Positions 6,062 through 13,589 of a stretch of DNA of 16,986 nt are shown here, piece after piece. How positions within the stretch are numbered: the first letter of the stretch is position 1; every line of letters begins with the position of its first letter. The stretch comes from an uncultured Gammaproteobacteria bacterium. GTDB lineage: Bacteria > Pseudomonadota > Gammaproteobacteria > Rariloculales > Rariloculaceae. The stretch is from the NCBI GenBank assembly GCA_946887385.1, contig CAMPKU010000075.1, positions 1 to 16,986 of the forward strand. Direction: 5' to 3'. The notes under the pieces were generated by a model, which was not told the DNA's origin, did no database searches, and saw nothing but the letters and a program-made list of their open reading frames with translations. Position numbers and translations under genes: made by a program.

Positions 6062-6973
6062 CTAGTCGTCCTGCTCGGTGAAAGTGAAATCGCGGAACTG
6101 CGATGAGCCGTCCTCGGTTTGAATGACGGTGTTGTTCTGGTTCTCCGAGCAGTCCCAGTAGTGGATGCGCAAGAGCTTGTCGTCGTTGGAGAGCTTCACG
6201 TACGTGTGCTTCGCGTACCAGGGCTCCGCAAGCGCCGGCGGATCGTACACCCAGATGTGCGCGACGAGCGTCTTGTCGTCCACCTTTTCCCAGATCTCGA
6301 CGGTCTCCACCTGCTCCGTGTACTCGGGCTGCGTACGCTGATACTGCCCCGCACGCAGCGAGTTCGTATGGATCACGAGCTTGCCGCCGTCCCAGAAACC
6401 GATCGAATCCCCGTTCCACAGCGGATAGCGATCGGCCTCGGGCAGATGGTCGCGCCCATCCGTATAGATGCGGCGGATGTCGTTGACCATCTCGTTGATC
6501 AAGTAGGTTTGATCGGGGGTGACGACGAAGTCGCGTAAAAATGGCTCCGTCATCCAACGCGGGTGACCGGGCGGCGCGCAATTGCTGAGGTTATCGAACT
6601 CGATGCCCTTCTCGATATTGTCGAGCTTCGTGACGAGCCGCCGCTCGTACTCCGGCGTGAGCTTCGCCGTGGGCATGCGATTGCGGCCCTGATCCTGGTC
6701 GAAGTTGAACAAGATGCCGCTGCGCGAGTACAGGCCCGTCCAGTCCGGCAAGCGCGCGGGATTCAAGCGCTGGCCGCCGTTCGCCTGCGCCTCGAACGCT
6801 TTATAGAGGTCCCATGCCGTGCGATGCTCCTCCCCGAGCGCGATGAGGCCGGCCTTCTCGTCCGGCAACTCGATGGCGGCGAAGCTCGACGCCGCCGCTA
6901 AAGCGGCGAACGTCGCGACGAGACCTTTGAACAACAGCGCGTAAGACGACCCACGACGAACGTTGGCGATCAT
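6062..6973 (-). CDS. Secreted protein of unknown function, CxPxGxPR family
   Basis: 303 aa, start fixed by the AAGGAAAGAG-like ribosome site just upstream of ATG 6973. Residues 1-33 form a signal peptide ending near SSFAA, so it is periplasmic or exported. I know no function. It is a distant paralogue of the product at 16208-16986. Shared blocks are Cys132-x-Pro-x-Gly-x-Pro-Arg (132-139), RRIYTDGRDH (167-176), the spaced W-x-G-x-S-x-G at 186-192, and GGKLVIHT (196-203, aligned with GDTLVIET). The later half is predicted beta-rich, with an acidic C-terminus. The family is common beside DUF6152 genes, as at the other end of this window, and here stands between the DUF1538-PII cassette and the symporter-PQQ dehydrogenase pair. 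It may take part in periplasmic oxidation or binding of a small molecule, but this is a guess. Confidence 0.85.
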   Translation of the reverse strand: MIANVRRGSSYALLFKGLVATFAALAAASSFAAIELPDEKAGLIALGEEHRTAWDLYKAFEAQANGGQRLNPARLPDWTGLYSRSGILFNFDQDQGRNRMPTAKLTPEYERRLVTKLDNIEKGIEFDNLSNCAPPGHPRWMTEPFLRDFVVTPDQTYLINEMVNDIRRIYTDGRDHLPEADRYPLWNGDSIGFWDGGKLVIHTNSLRAGQYQRTQPEYTEQVETVEIWEKVDDKTLVAHIWVYDPPALAEPWYAKHTYVKLSNDDKLLRIHYWDCSENQNNTVIQTEDGSSQFRDFTFTEQDD

Positions 6974-7030
6974 GCTCTTTCCTTACCCTCGACAGCCGCG
7001 TGAGCACACGCTAAACCGTGCCATGGTGCC

Positions 7031-8425
7031 GTGCAACCCGTTCTGATCGGAATCGGCGCCTATCTCGCGGTGCAATTCGCGATCGGCTTGCTCGTGTCGC
7101 GGCGCATCGCCAGCGAGAACGACTATCTCGTCGCAGGCCGCCGCTTAGGCGTCACGCTGGCCGCATTCTCGATCTTCGCCACCTGGTTTGGAGCCGAGAC
7201 CGTCGTCGGCGCGGCCGGCTCGATCTACTCCGAGGGGCTGTCGGGCGGCTCGGCCGATCCGTTCGGCTACGGGTTGTGCCTGCTCGTGCTGGGTTGCGTC
7301 GTCGCCGCCCCGCTGTGGCGGCGCAAGTACACCACGTTCGGCGATCTCTTTCGCGAGCGCTACTCGCAGGGCGTCGAGCGGCTGGCCGTGCTGCTGATGG
7401 TGCCCACGTCGGTGCTCTGGGCCGCGGCGCAAATCCGCGCCTTCGGTCAAGTCGTGAGCGCGTCGTCGGATCTCGAAGTGAACGTGGCGATCACGGCGGC
7501 CGCCACGTTCGTGGTGATCTACACCGTGGTCGGCGGATTGTTGGCCGACGTCGTCACGGACTTCGTGCAGAGCATCGCGATCGTGGTGGGTCTCGTGCTC
7601 TTGCTGGTCCTCGTGGGCAATGCGAACGGCGGCATCGGCGCGCTCGTGTCGCAGATCGACGTGGGACGGCTGCAGCTCTTCTCCACAGCGAACGCCACGC
7701 CGCTCGAGCTCGTCGAGGCATGGGCCGTGCCCGTGTGCGGCTCGTTGCTCGCCGTCGAGCTGCTGTCGCGCATCTTGGGCTGCAAGAGCGCAGCCACGGC
7801 GCGCAACGCCACGCTGATCGGCGCCGCGCTCTACCTTACCGTGGGCGTTGTGCCCGTCACGCTCGGCCTTCTAGGACCGACGCTGGCGCCAGGTCTCGCC
7901 GAGCCCGAGCAGCTCGTCGCGCTGCTGGCCCAGCAGCACCTCTCCACGCTGCTGTACGTGCTGTTCGCCGGCGCGCTGATCTCGGCGATTCTGTCGACGG
8001 TCGATAGCTGCCTGCTCGCGGCGGCCTCACTCGTGTCGCACAACCTCGTGGTGCCGCTAAAGCCGAATCTGTCGGAGCGGCAAAGGGTGCGCACGGCGCG
8101 GATCGGTGTGGCGGTCTTCGGCGTTCTCGCGTACGTGATCGCGCTTTATGCCGGCGGCATTTATGAGCTCGTGGCAACGGCCTCGGCATTCGGGAGTGCC
8201 GGCATCTTCGTGGTGGGCCTCTTCGGCCTGTTCAGCCGCACCGGCGGAGCGCCGAGCGCGTATGCGGCGCTCGTGGCCGGCGTGGTCGTGTGGGCGGCCG
8301 GCGAATATTGGCTCGAGTGGTCCACGCCCTACATCACCGCCGTCGCGGCCGCGCTCGCGGCGTATCTGCTGGCCGCGCCATTCACGCGCGCGCGGTTCCT
8401 GACCCCGCGGTTACCTTTGAGCTAA
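7031..8425 (+). CDS. Sodium/solute symporter (SSS, SLC5 family)
   Basis: 464-aa membrane protein with about 13 hydrophobic helices, driving uptake of a small solute with sodium. Family features are the N-terminal SENDYLVAGRRLG block (28-40) after the first helix, the unwound first core helix FATWFGAETVVGAAG (49-63), and SAILSTVDSCLLAAAS in the distal half, whose Ser-Thr pair corresponds to sodium-site residues in PutP and vSGLT. It starts at GTG 7031; the ATG at 7023 is in another frame. The C-terminus is short, with no histidine kinase extension. It ends 37 bp before the PQQ dehydrogenase start on the same strand, so the imported solute may relate to that enzyme's substrate or product, for example a carboxylate. 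No specific substrate can be read from the sequence. Confidence 0.92.
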   Translation: MQPVLIGIGAYLAVQFAIGLLVSRRIASENDYLVAGRRLGVTLAAFSIFATWFGAETVVGAAGSIYSEGLSGGSADPFGYGLCLLVLGCVVAAPLWRRKYTTFGDLFRERYSQGVERLAVLLMVPTSVLWAAAQIRAFGQVVSASSDLEVNVAITAAATFVVIYTVVGGLLADVVTDFVQSIAIVVGLVLLLVLVGNANGGIGALVSQIDVGRLQLFSTANATPLELVEAWAVPVCGSLLAVELLSRILGCKSAATARNATLIGAALYLTVGVVPVTLGLLGPTLAPGLAEPEQLVALLAQQHLSTLLYVLFAGALISAILSTVDSCLLAAASLVSHNLVVPLKPNLSERQRVRTARIGVAVFGVLAYVIALYAGGIYELVATASAFGSAGIFVVGLFGLFSRTGGAPSAYAALVAGVVVWAAGEYWLEWSTPYITAVAAALAAYLLAAPFTRARFLTPRLPLS

Positions 8426-8462
8426 GATGCCGGCACGCATTGATTTCCTGGGGGGAACTCGC

Positions 8463-10217
8463 ATGACCCGCGCAGCCGGTCTGGTCGCCGTTCTAGGCGC
8501 CGCCACCCTGCCCTTGGCGACGACGTCCGTCGCGCAAGAGCCGATCACTAATCTCACGCCCGTCACCGACGCGATGCTCGCGAACCCCGACCCGGCCGAT
8601 TGGCCGATGTGGCGGCGCACGCTGAACAACTGGGGCTACAGCCCGCTCGAGCAGGTCGACCGCCGTAACGTGGCGCAGCTTCAGCTCGTGTGGACGCGGC
8701 CGCTCGGCGACGGCGGCTATCAAGAAGGCACGCCGCTCGTTCACGACGGCATCCTCTATTTCCCGAACCCCAACGACGTGACGCAAGCGTTGAACGCCGT
8801 GACGGGCGACTTGCTCTGGGAATACCGCCGCCCGGTGCCCGAGGACGTGGGCGAGTACTTCCCGGCCGCCGAAACGAACCGCAACTTGGCGATCTACGAC
8901 AACCTGATCCTCGACAACGGCGCAGACGGCTACGCCTACGCGCTGAACGCGAGCACGGGCGAGCTCGCCTGGGAAACGCTGATCCTCGACTACCGCACGG
9001 GCGCCAAAAATAGCTCCGGCCCCATCATCGCCAACGGCAAGGTCATCTCGGGGCGAAGCTGCGAGCCCGAGGGCGGCCCGGAGGCGTGTGTCATCACGGC
9101 GTTCGACGCGAAGACCGGCCGCGAGCTCTGGCGCACGCGCACGATCCCGAAACCCGGCGAGCCCGGCGACGAAAGCTGGGGCGACATCCCGTACGAGAAG
9201 CGCTGGCACGTCGGCATGTGGATGGTGCCGAGCTTCGATCCCGAGCTGAACCAAATCTACGTCGGCACGTCCGTCACGGCGCCTGCGCCGAAGTATCTGC
9301 TCGGCGGCAATCAGGAACAGCACCTCTATCACAACTCTACGCTCGCGCTCGACGGCGACACGGGCGAGATCGTCTGGTACTTCCAGCACGTCGTCGATCA
9401 CTGGGATCTCGATCATCCGTTCGAGCGGCTGCTCGTCGACACCGCCGTGGCGCCGGATCCTGCAGCCGTGAAATGGATCAACCCGCGCGTGCGCAGCGGC
9501 GAGCCGCGCAAGGTCATCACGGGCATTCCCGGCAAAACGGGCATCGTCTATACGCTCGACCGCGAGACCGGGGACTTCCTTTGGGCGCGCGAGACCACGA
9601 TGCAGAACGTGATCGCCGACATCAACGTCGAGTCGGGCGCGGCCACTGTGGCCGCCGACAAGATCTTCACGGCACCGGGCCAGGAAAAGCTGATCTGCCC
9701 GAGCACCTCGGGCGGCAAAAATTATCCGGCCGGCACGTACAGCCCGCTGACGGGTGTCATGTTCTACCCGCTGCAAAACACCTGCATGTCGGCCACGTCC
9801 GCAAACGAGATCGTCGATACCGACGTGACCTACGCGTTGCGTAACCGCGTGCAGATCACGCCGGGCACCGACAACGTGGGCGTCATCGAGGCGATTTCGG
9901 TCGAGACCGGCGAGACCGTATGGAAGCGCGAGCAGCGCGCGGGCCAGCTGTCGCTGATGTCGACGGGCGGCGGCCTGCTGTTCGGCGGCGACGTGAACGG
10001 CCGCTTCCGCGCCTACGACCAGCGCTCGGGCGACATATTGTGGGAAGTGAACCTCGGTTCTCCCGTCAACGGTTACCCGGTAACGTTCGCCGTGGACGGC
10101 AAGCAATACGTGGCAGTCAGCACCGGCGGCTCGGGCCTGGCGCTCGGCCTCGTGAGCTTGACGCCGGACGTGCGCCCCGGCCTCCGCAACCAACTCTTCG
10201 TCTTCGCCCTCCCCTAA
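8463..10217 (+). CDS. PQQ-dependent alcohol dehydrogenase, type I, lanthanide-type active site
   Basis: 584-aa periplasmic quinoprotein oxidising an alcohol or related substrate with pyrroloquinoline quinone. ATG 8463 is chosen over the in-frame ATG 8427 because a GGGGGGAA ribosome site sits 5 nt upstream and a signal peptide (about 1-24, ending SVAQ) follows directly. The propeller repeats are visible as NAVTGDLLWEYRRP, NASTGELAWET, DAKTGRELWRT, DGDTGEIVWYF, DRETGDFLWA, SVETGETVWKR and DQRSGDILWE. The active-site segment HVVDHWDLDHPFE has catalytic Asp315 followed by Asp317, the extra Asp that binds a lanthanide in XoxF and PedH. The vicinal Cys-Cys of methanol dehydrogenase is absent. Cys200 and Cys209 may instead form a disulfide. 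There is no CxxCH, so electrons leave to a separate cytochrome. No PQQ biosynthesis genes are in view. Confidence 0.93.
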   Translation: MTRAAGLVAVLGAATLPLATTSVAQEPITNLTPVTDAMLANPDPADWPMWRRTLNNWGYSPLEQVDRRNVAQLQLVWTRPLGDGGYQEGTPLVHDGILYFPNPNDVTQALNAVTGDLLWEYRRPVPEDVGEYFPAAETNRNLAIYDNLILDNGADGYAYALNASTGELAWETLILDYRTGAKNSSGPIIANGKVISGRSCEPEGGPEACVITAFDAKTGRELWRTRTIPKPGEPGDESWGDIPYEKRWHVGMWMVPSFDPELNQIYVGTSVTAPAPKYLLGGNQEQHLYHNSTLALDGDTGEIVWYFQHVVDHWDLDHPFERLLVDTAVAPDPAAVKWINPRVRSGEPRKVITGIPGKTGIVYTLDRETGDFLWARETTMQNVIADINVESGAATVAADKIFTAPGQEKLICPSTSGGKNYPAGTYSPLTGVMFYPLQNTCMSATSANEIVDTDVTYALRNRVQITPGTDNVGVIEAISVETGETVWKREQRAGQLSLMSTGGGLLFGGDVNGRFRAYDQRSGDILWEVNLGSPVNGYPVTFAVDGKQYVAVSTGGSGLALGLVSLTPDVRPGLRNQLFVFALP

Positions 10218-10248
10218 CCATAGCGAGAACGCAGGGCGGCGAGTGTGC

Positions 10249-10341
10249 GCGTGATGGCCCTTTCGGCAGCGTCGGCGACAGGACGTCGCCGACGCAGCCT
10301 ACAGGGACGTATTTACGGCGGTGCCGAAAGGGCCATCACGC
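10249..10341. repeat. Nested inverted-repeat element between convergent genes
   Basis: Perfect 20-bp arms at 10249-10268 and 10322-10341 enclose a second perfect 11-bp stem (10269-10279 with 10285-10295, loop AGGAC). After the inner stem comes an unpaired 26-nt segment at 10296-10321 containing CTACAGGGACGTATTTACGG. The element lies between the ends of the PQQ dehydrogenase and GNAT genes, where it could act as a bidirectional terminator or mRNA stabiliser. From memory, the ACAGGGA-GTATTTACGG core resembles a dispersed REP-like repeat of many gammaproteobacterial genomes; no second copy is visible in this window. The rest of the 10218-10412 gap shows nothing else. Confidence 0.8.
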
Positions 10342-10412
10342 AGCGGCACCACTCCGGCACCGCACCCAATCAGCGGGCCTGATGCGGTCGCCGAATCGAC
10401 GGGAGCCGTCAG

Positions 10413-10964
10413 TCAGCGAGCCGACCGCCGAGCCAGCCACTCGGCTTTCGTTTGGCCCCAGATATCGACGACGTTGCTGTCGTACGGGGCGGGGAGGCGC
10501 CCACGGCCGCGGTTGCGCGCGCCGAGCTTGCGCGCCACGCCTTGCGACGCGACGTTCTCCACGTCGATGACGTGAATCACCTCCGTCCAGCCGAGCACGT
10601 CGAAGGCCCAGTCGATCGCGGCCGTCGCTGCTTCGGTCGCGAATCCCAGGCGGCAACGATCGCGGACGATGCCCCAGCCGACCTCCGTGCCCGGCCACCC
10701 CTCGGGCTGCCAAGGACCGACGCGACCGATCCAGCGGCCCGACGCCTTCTCGATCACCGAGAACATCGCGAACCCTTGTACGGCCCAAGCTCCGGCCACA
10801 GTGAGGAAGCTGCGCCATGCGACCGAGCGGGGCTGCGGTTCCGCGCCCAGGTAGCGCATCGTCTCTACGTCGCCCAGGAATGCGGCGAATTCCTCGAAGT
10901 CATCGGGGTGCGTGGGCCGCAGCAATAGACGCGGCGTTTCGAGCTGCAAGTGGGCGAGCCCCAT
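10413..10964 (-). CDS. GNAT family N-acetyltransferase (RimJ/RimL type)
   Basis: 183-aa cytosolic acetyl-CoA-dependent acetyltransferase. The N-terminal TPRLLLRP (10-17) is the RimJ/RimL-type strand 1. GWGIVRDRCRLGFATEA (96-112) carries the acetyl-CoA pyrophosphate loop, with RLGFATEA in place of the commoner RGKGYATEA. DVENVASQGVARKLGA (134-149) holds the Asn-x-x-Ser (137-140) motif of motif B, typical of acetylation of protein N-termini or small amines. The acceptor is unknown. It is convergent with the PQQ dehydrogenase across the inverted repeat, and divergent from the FAD monooxygenase with 70 bp between starts. Probably a stand-alone gene. Confidence 0.9.
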   Translation of the reverse strand: MGLAHLQLETPRLLLRPTHPDDFEEFAAFLGDVETMRYLGAEPQPRSVAWRSFLTVAGAWAVQGFAMFSVIEKASGRWIGRVGPWQPEGWPGTEVGWGIVRDRCRLGFATEAATAAIDWAFDVLGWTEVIHVIDVENVASQGVARKLGARNRGRGRLPAPYDSNVVDIWGQTKAEWLARRSAR

Positions 10965-11008
10965 GTGCGCATCTTGCGCGTACCGTCGGCGGCCGTCGAT
11001 TGGCTCGC

Positions 11009-11014
11009 TATACT
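11009..11014 (+). promoter_or_regulatory. Candidate -10 box (TATACT) for the FAD monooxygenase
   Basis: TATACT lies 20 bp before ATG 11035 and is followed by the ribosome site GGAGG (11022-11026). The -35 region is poor (GTCGGC-like), so this promoter may need an activator or may not be used. The same hexamer occurs at 3699-3704. Confidence 0.35.
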
Positions 11015-11034
11015 CGACGGCGGAGGGGGCGAAG

Positions 11035-12585
11035 ATGAAAAAGAGTCAAGCACCGGTTTTGGTCGTCGGCGCCGGAGCGGCGGGCACGATGCTGACGCTC
11101 GAGCTCGCGCGCCGCGGCGTGAACGTGCGCACGATCGACCGGCTGCCGAAGCCCGGCGACACGTCGAAAGCGATCACCGTGCACGCGCGCATGCTCGAAA
11201 TCTTCGAGCGCATCGACAAGCGCCTCGCCGATCGATTTCTCGAGCGCGGCATTCACAACAAAGGCTACGTGCTGCATTTCGTCGACGCTGCCGGTAAGCG
11301 CAGCGAGGTGCGTCCCGGCATCGACTTCACCACCGTGGACTCGCGCTACAACTTCCTGCTCGTGCATCGACAAAGCGAGACGGAGCAGTATCTGCGCGAG
11401 TACACGGGCGCCCACTACGGCATCGCACCGGACTGGAACACCACGTGCGTCGACGTGCAGCAGGACGAATCCGGCGTCACGGCCACGCTCGAGAGCGGCG
11501 GCGTGCAGGAAGAGGTGCGCTGCCAGTATCTCGTGGGCTGCGACGGGCCGAATTCCCGTGTGCGCCGCGCCGCCGCCTTCGAGCAGCAGGAGAGCGACTA
11601 CAAGGGCACGCAGCTCCAGAATCTCGACGCGTACTTGAACGATTTTCCGGACGTGGACGACTACGTTCATTACTGCGCGGGCACCGACCACTTCGTCATG
11701 ATCGTGAAGCTGCCGGGCGGCTTCTATCGCTTGCTGCTCAGCGACCGCGGCGAGGCCGCAGGCCCGAACGTGACGCCCGAGCAGGGCTTCATGCGGCTCG
11801 TGAACAAGCACTTCGACGGCGTCACGCTCGGCGACATCGTGTGGCACTCGAAGTGGGAGAGCTTCGTGCGGCTCGCGCACACGTACCGTAAAGGGCGCGT
11901 GTTTCTAGCAGGCGATTCCGCTCATATTCATTCGACGACGGGCGGGCAGGGGCTGAACTGCTGCATGCAGGATGCCTACAACCTGGGGTGGAAGCTCGCG
12001 TTCGTCGTGAAGAAGCTCGCGCACGGCTCGTTGCTCGACACGTACGAAACGGAGCGGCGGCCGATCGCCGAGCAAGTGATCTGGGCCGCGTCGTCGCTCC
12101 ACGAGATCTTCATGGGCCACGGCAAGGACATCGCGGAGCGAGCGCAGAAAATTCGCGATCCGCTGTTCCTCGAGGCCGTCGTTGGCCGCTGCTCGGGAAT
12201 TTCGTACACGTATCGCGATCAGACGCAGCCGCCGCCGTCAGTGCCGGGCCCTGCAATCGGGGACCGCGCGCCCGACATCGACTTGGGACTCGGCCGCACG
12301 CTATACGACTTGACGCGCCACGCGTCGTGCACGTTGCTCGCGCTGCCCGCGCGCGAGAGCGGCCAGGCGGCGCTCCAGGCGAGCTTGAAAGGGCTCGCGC
12401 ATCGCTTCGCGCCCGTGATGGAGCTGCGCACGGTGCTGCCGTCGGCGGCCCTCGCCGAGCGTTACGGTTCCAGCGACGAGGATCGATTGCTGCTGTTGCG
12501 GCCCGACGGCTACGTGGGCTACCGCTGCAACGCGAGCGAGCTCACTGCGCTCGAGATGCGCCTGCACGAGTGGTTCGCGCTTTGA
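11035..12585 (+). CDS. FAD-dependent aromatic-ring monooxygenase (PheA/TfdB family)
   Basis: 516-aa class A flavoprotein hydroxylase that uses NAD(P)H and O2 to hydroxylate a phenolic or related ring. ATG 11035 is chosen because GGAGG at 11022-11026 precedes it and the ADP-binding strand starts at once. The fingerprint is VVGAGAAG (10-17). YLVGCDGPNSRVRRA (165-179) is the DG motif, with Asp170-Gly171. GRVFLAGDSAHIHSTTGGQGLN (287-308) is the GD motif binding the FAD ribityl chain. About 130 C-terminal residues form the thioredoxin-like domain of phenol hydroxylase relatives. It has no signal peptide and is cytosolic. No reductase is needed. It is monocistronic by position, with a hairpin after its stop. 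Its substrate could be a steroid, polyketide or simple phenol; nothing here decides. Confidence 0.93.
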   Translation: MKKSQAPVLVVGAGAAGTMLTLELARRGVNVRTIDRLPKPGDTSKAITVHARMLEIFERIDKRLADRFLERGIHNKGYVLHFVDAAGKRSEVRPGIDFTTVDSRYNFLLVHRQSETEQYLREYTGAHYGIAPDWNTTCVDVQQDESGVTATLESGGVQEEVRCQYLVGCDGPNSRVRRAAAFEQQESDYKGTQLQNLDAYLNDFPDVDDYVHYCAGTDHFVMIVKLPGGFYRLLLSDRGEAAGPNVTPEQGFMRLVNKHFDGVTLGDIVWHSKWESFVRLAHTYRKGRVFLAGDSAHIHSTTGGQGLNCCMQDAYNLGWKLAFVVKKLAHGSLLDTYETERRPIAEQVIWAASSLHEIFMGHGKDIAERAQKIRDPLFLEAVVGRCSGISYTYRDQTQPPPSVPGPAIGDRAPDIDLGLGRTLYDLTRHASCTLLALPARESGQAALQASLKGLAHRFAPVMELRTVLPSAALAERYGSSDEDRLLLLRPDGYVGYRCNASELTALEMRLHEWFAL

Positions 12586-12600
12586 AGTCTTAAGAACCGC

Positions 12601-12621
12601 GCGCGGCGCTCACAGCCGCGC
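12601..12621. terminator. GC-rich hairpin after the FAD monooxygenase
   Basis: GCGCGGC (12601-12607) and GCCGCGC (12615-12621) form a 7-bp stem with a 7-nt loop, 15 bp after the stop. There is no following T-run, so it is a weak or Rho-assisted terminator at best. Confidence 0.35.
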
Positions 12622-12631
12622 TGCGGCCTGC

Positions 12632-12637
12632 TATCTT
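12632..12637 (+). promoter_or_regulatory. Candidate -10 box (TATCTT) for the DUF2231-cytochrome gene
   Basis: TATCTT lies 38 bp before ATG 12676 and just after the monooxygenase hairpin. No convincing -35 is seen. It is the only AT-rich hexamer in this 90-bp gap. Confidence 0.25.
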
Positions 12638-12675
12638 AGGCGCCCTCGTCAACGAAGTAGACCGGGTGCTCTCGC

Positions 12676-13530
12676 ATGGATTTCATCTTCTTTCTGGGCC
12701 GTTTCCACGTGCTCGTGCTGCATTTGCCGATCGGCATGATCGTGGCGTTGTTCGTGCTCGAGTACCTGAGCCGCAGGGAACGCTTCCGTTATCTGGAAGC
12801 CGCCTCGCCGTATTTATGGATCGCCACGGCCGTCTCGGCGGTGATCACGGTAGTGCTCGGCTTCATGCACTTCAGCGAAGGCAGTTTCACGGGCTCGTCC
12901 GGGGAGCTTCATCGGTTCTACGGCACCGTGGTTGCGGCCGTCGCTGCCATGGTCGCTTTGCTGCGCATCAGTCACTTCTCGTCGAGCTATAAGCCGCTGT
13001 TTTTTCCGGCCTCGCTGGTGCTGCTCGTGCTCGTATCGATTACGGGGCACTACGGCGGCAATTTGACGCACGGCTCCACCTATCTCGTTGAGTATGCGCC
13101 GCAGCCGTTGCGCTCGCTCGCAGGTCTCGCGCCGCGCCGCACGATCACCAGCGTGTCGACGGCCGATCCGTTCGCCGACGTGGTGGGCCCAATGCTCGTG
13201 GAGCGTTGCGCGAGCTGCCACAACGAAGACAAACAGGAAAGCGACCTCGTGCTCACGAGCTACGCGGGCGTGATGCGCGGCGGCGAAAGCGGCCGCGTCG
13301 TGGTGGCGGGCAACACGGATTTGAGCGAGCTGCTGCGGCGCATCGAGCTGCCGCACGACGACGAAGAATTCATGCCGGCCGACGGCAAAACGCCGCTCAC
13401 GGACCGCCAAGTGCAAATCATCCGCTGGTGGATCGAAGCCGGCGCGCCGAACGGCGGCACCATCGGCGAGCTAGACGTGCCGCCGGAGATGCGCGAGACG
13501 CTATCGAACGAGCTCGGCGTCGGCTTCTGA
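12676..13530 (+). CDS. DUF2231-like membrane protein fused to a cytochrome c domain
   Basis: 284 aa. The first half has four membrane helices (about 5-28, 45-65, 82-98, 108-126) with His11, His16, His66, His79, His101 and His124 near helix ends, matching DUF2231-type membrane domains that may bind heme b. The second half is a periplasmic cytochrome c domain of the planctomycete-type (PSCyt1-like) class: CASCH (Cys178, Cys181, His182) binds heme c, and FMPADGKTPL places Met233 as likely sixth ligand, followed by the QIIRWWIEAGAP signature. It would carry electrons at the membrane, possibly between a quinol or periplasmic dehydrogenase and another cytochrome. Such fusions often sit beside dehydrogenase or oxidase genes; the PQQ dehydrogenase 2.5 kb upstream is a candidate donor, by inference only. 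It converges with the DUF3300 gene. Confidence 0.88.
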   Translation: MDFIFFLGRFHVLVLHLPIGMIVALFVLEYLSRRERFRYLEAASPYLWIATAVSAVITVVLGFMHFSEGSFTGSSGELHRFYGTVVAAVAAMVALLRISHFSSSYKPLFFPASLVLLVLVSITGHYGGNLTHGSTYLVEYAPQPLRSLAGLAPRRTITSVSTADPFADVVGPMLVERCASCHNEDKQESDLVLTSYAGVMRGGESGRVVVAGNTDLSELLRRIELPHDDEEFMPADGKTPLTDRQVQIIRWWIEAGAPNGGTIGELDVPPEMRETLSNELGVGF

Positions 13531-13547
13531 CGCGGGGGATTCCCGCG
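13531..13547. terminator. Hairpin directly after the cytochrome gene
   Basis: CGCGGG (13531-13536) pairs with CCCGCG (13542-13547) across a 5-nt loop, beginning at the first base after the TGA. There is no T-run. It may reduce read-through between the convergent genes. Confidence 0.35.
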
Positions 13548-13569
13548 GTACAGCAGCAAAGGCCGCCGT

Positions 13570-13589
13570 GGCCGGGCTAGCGCCCGGCC
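13570..13589. terminator. Hairpin spanning the DUF3300 stop codon
   Basis: GGCCGGGC (13570-13577) pairs perfectly with GCCCGGCC (13582-13589) around a TAGC loop. The DUF3300 stop (13577-13579 on the reverse strand) lies at its apex. No T-run follows on either strand, so terminator function is uncertain. Confidence 0.35.

Noticed and set aside
7018..8007. 329-codon forward ORF overlapping the symporter in another frame
   Set aside because: The product is almost entirely Arg/Ala/Gly, while the symporter frame shows membrane helices and SSS motifs.
8493..10193. 566-codon reverse-strand ORF across the PQQ dehydrogenase
   Set aside because: It is fully antisense to a well-supported gene, its product is Arg/Val/Ala/His-rich without motifs, and the open frame is a by-product of GC-rich codon third positions.
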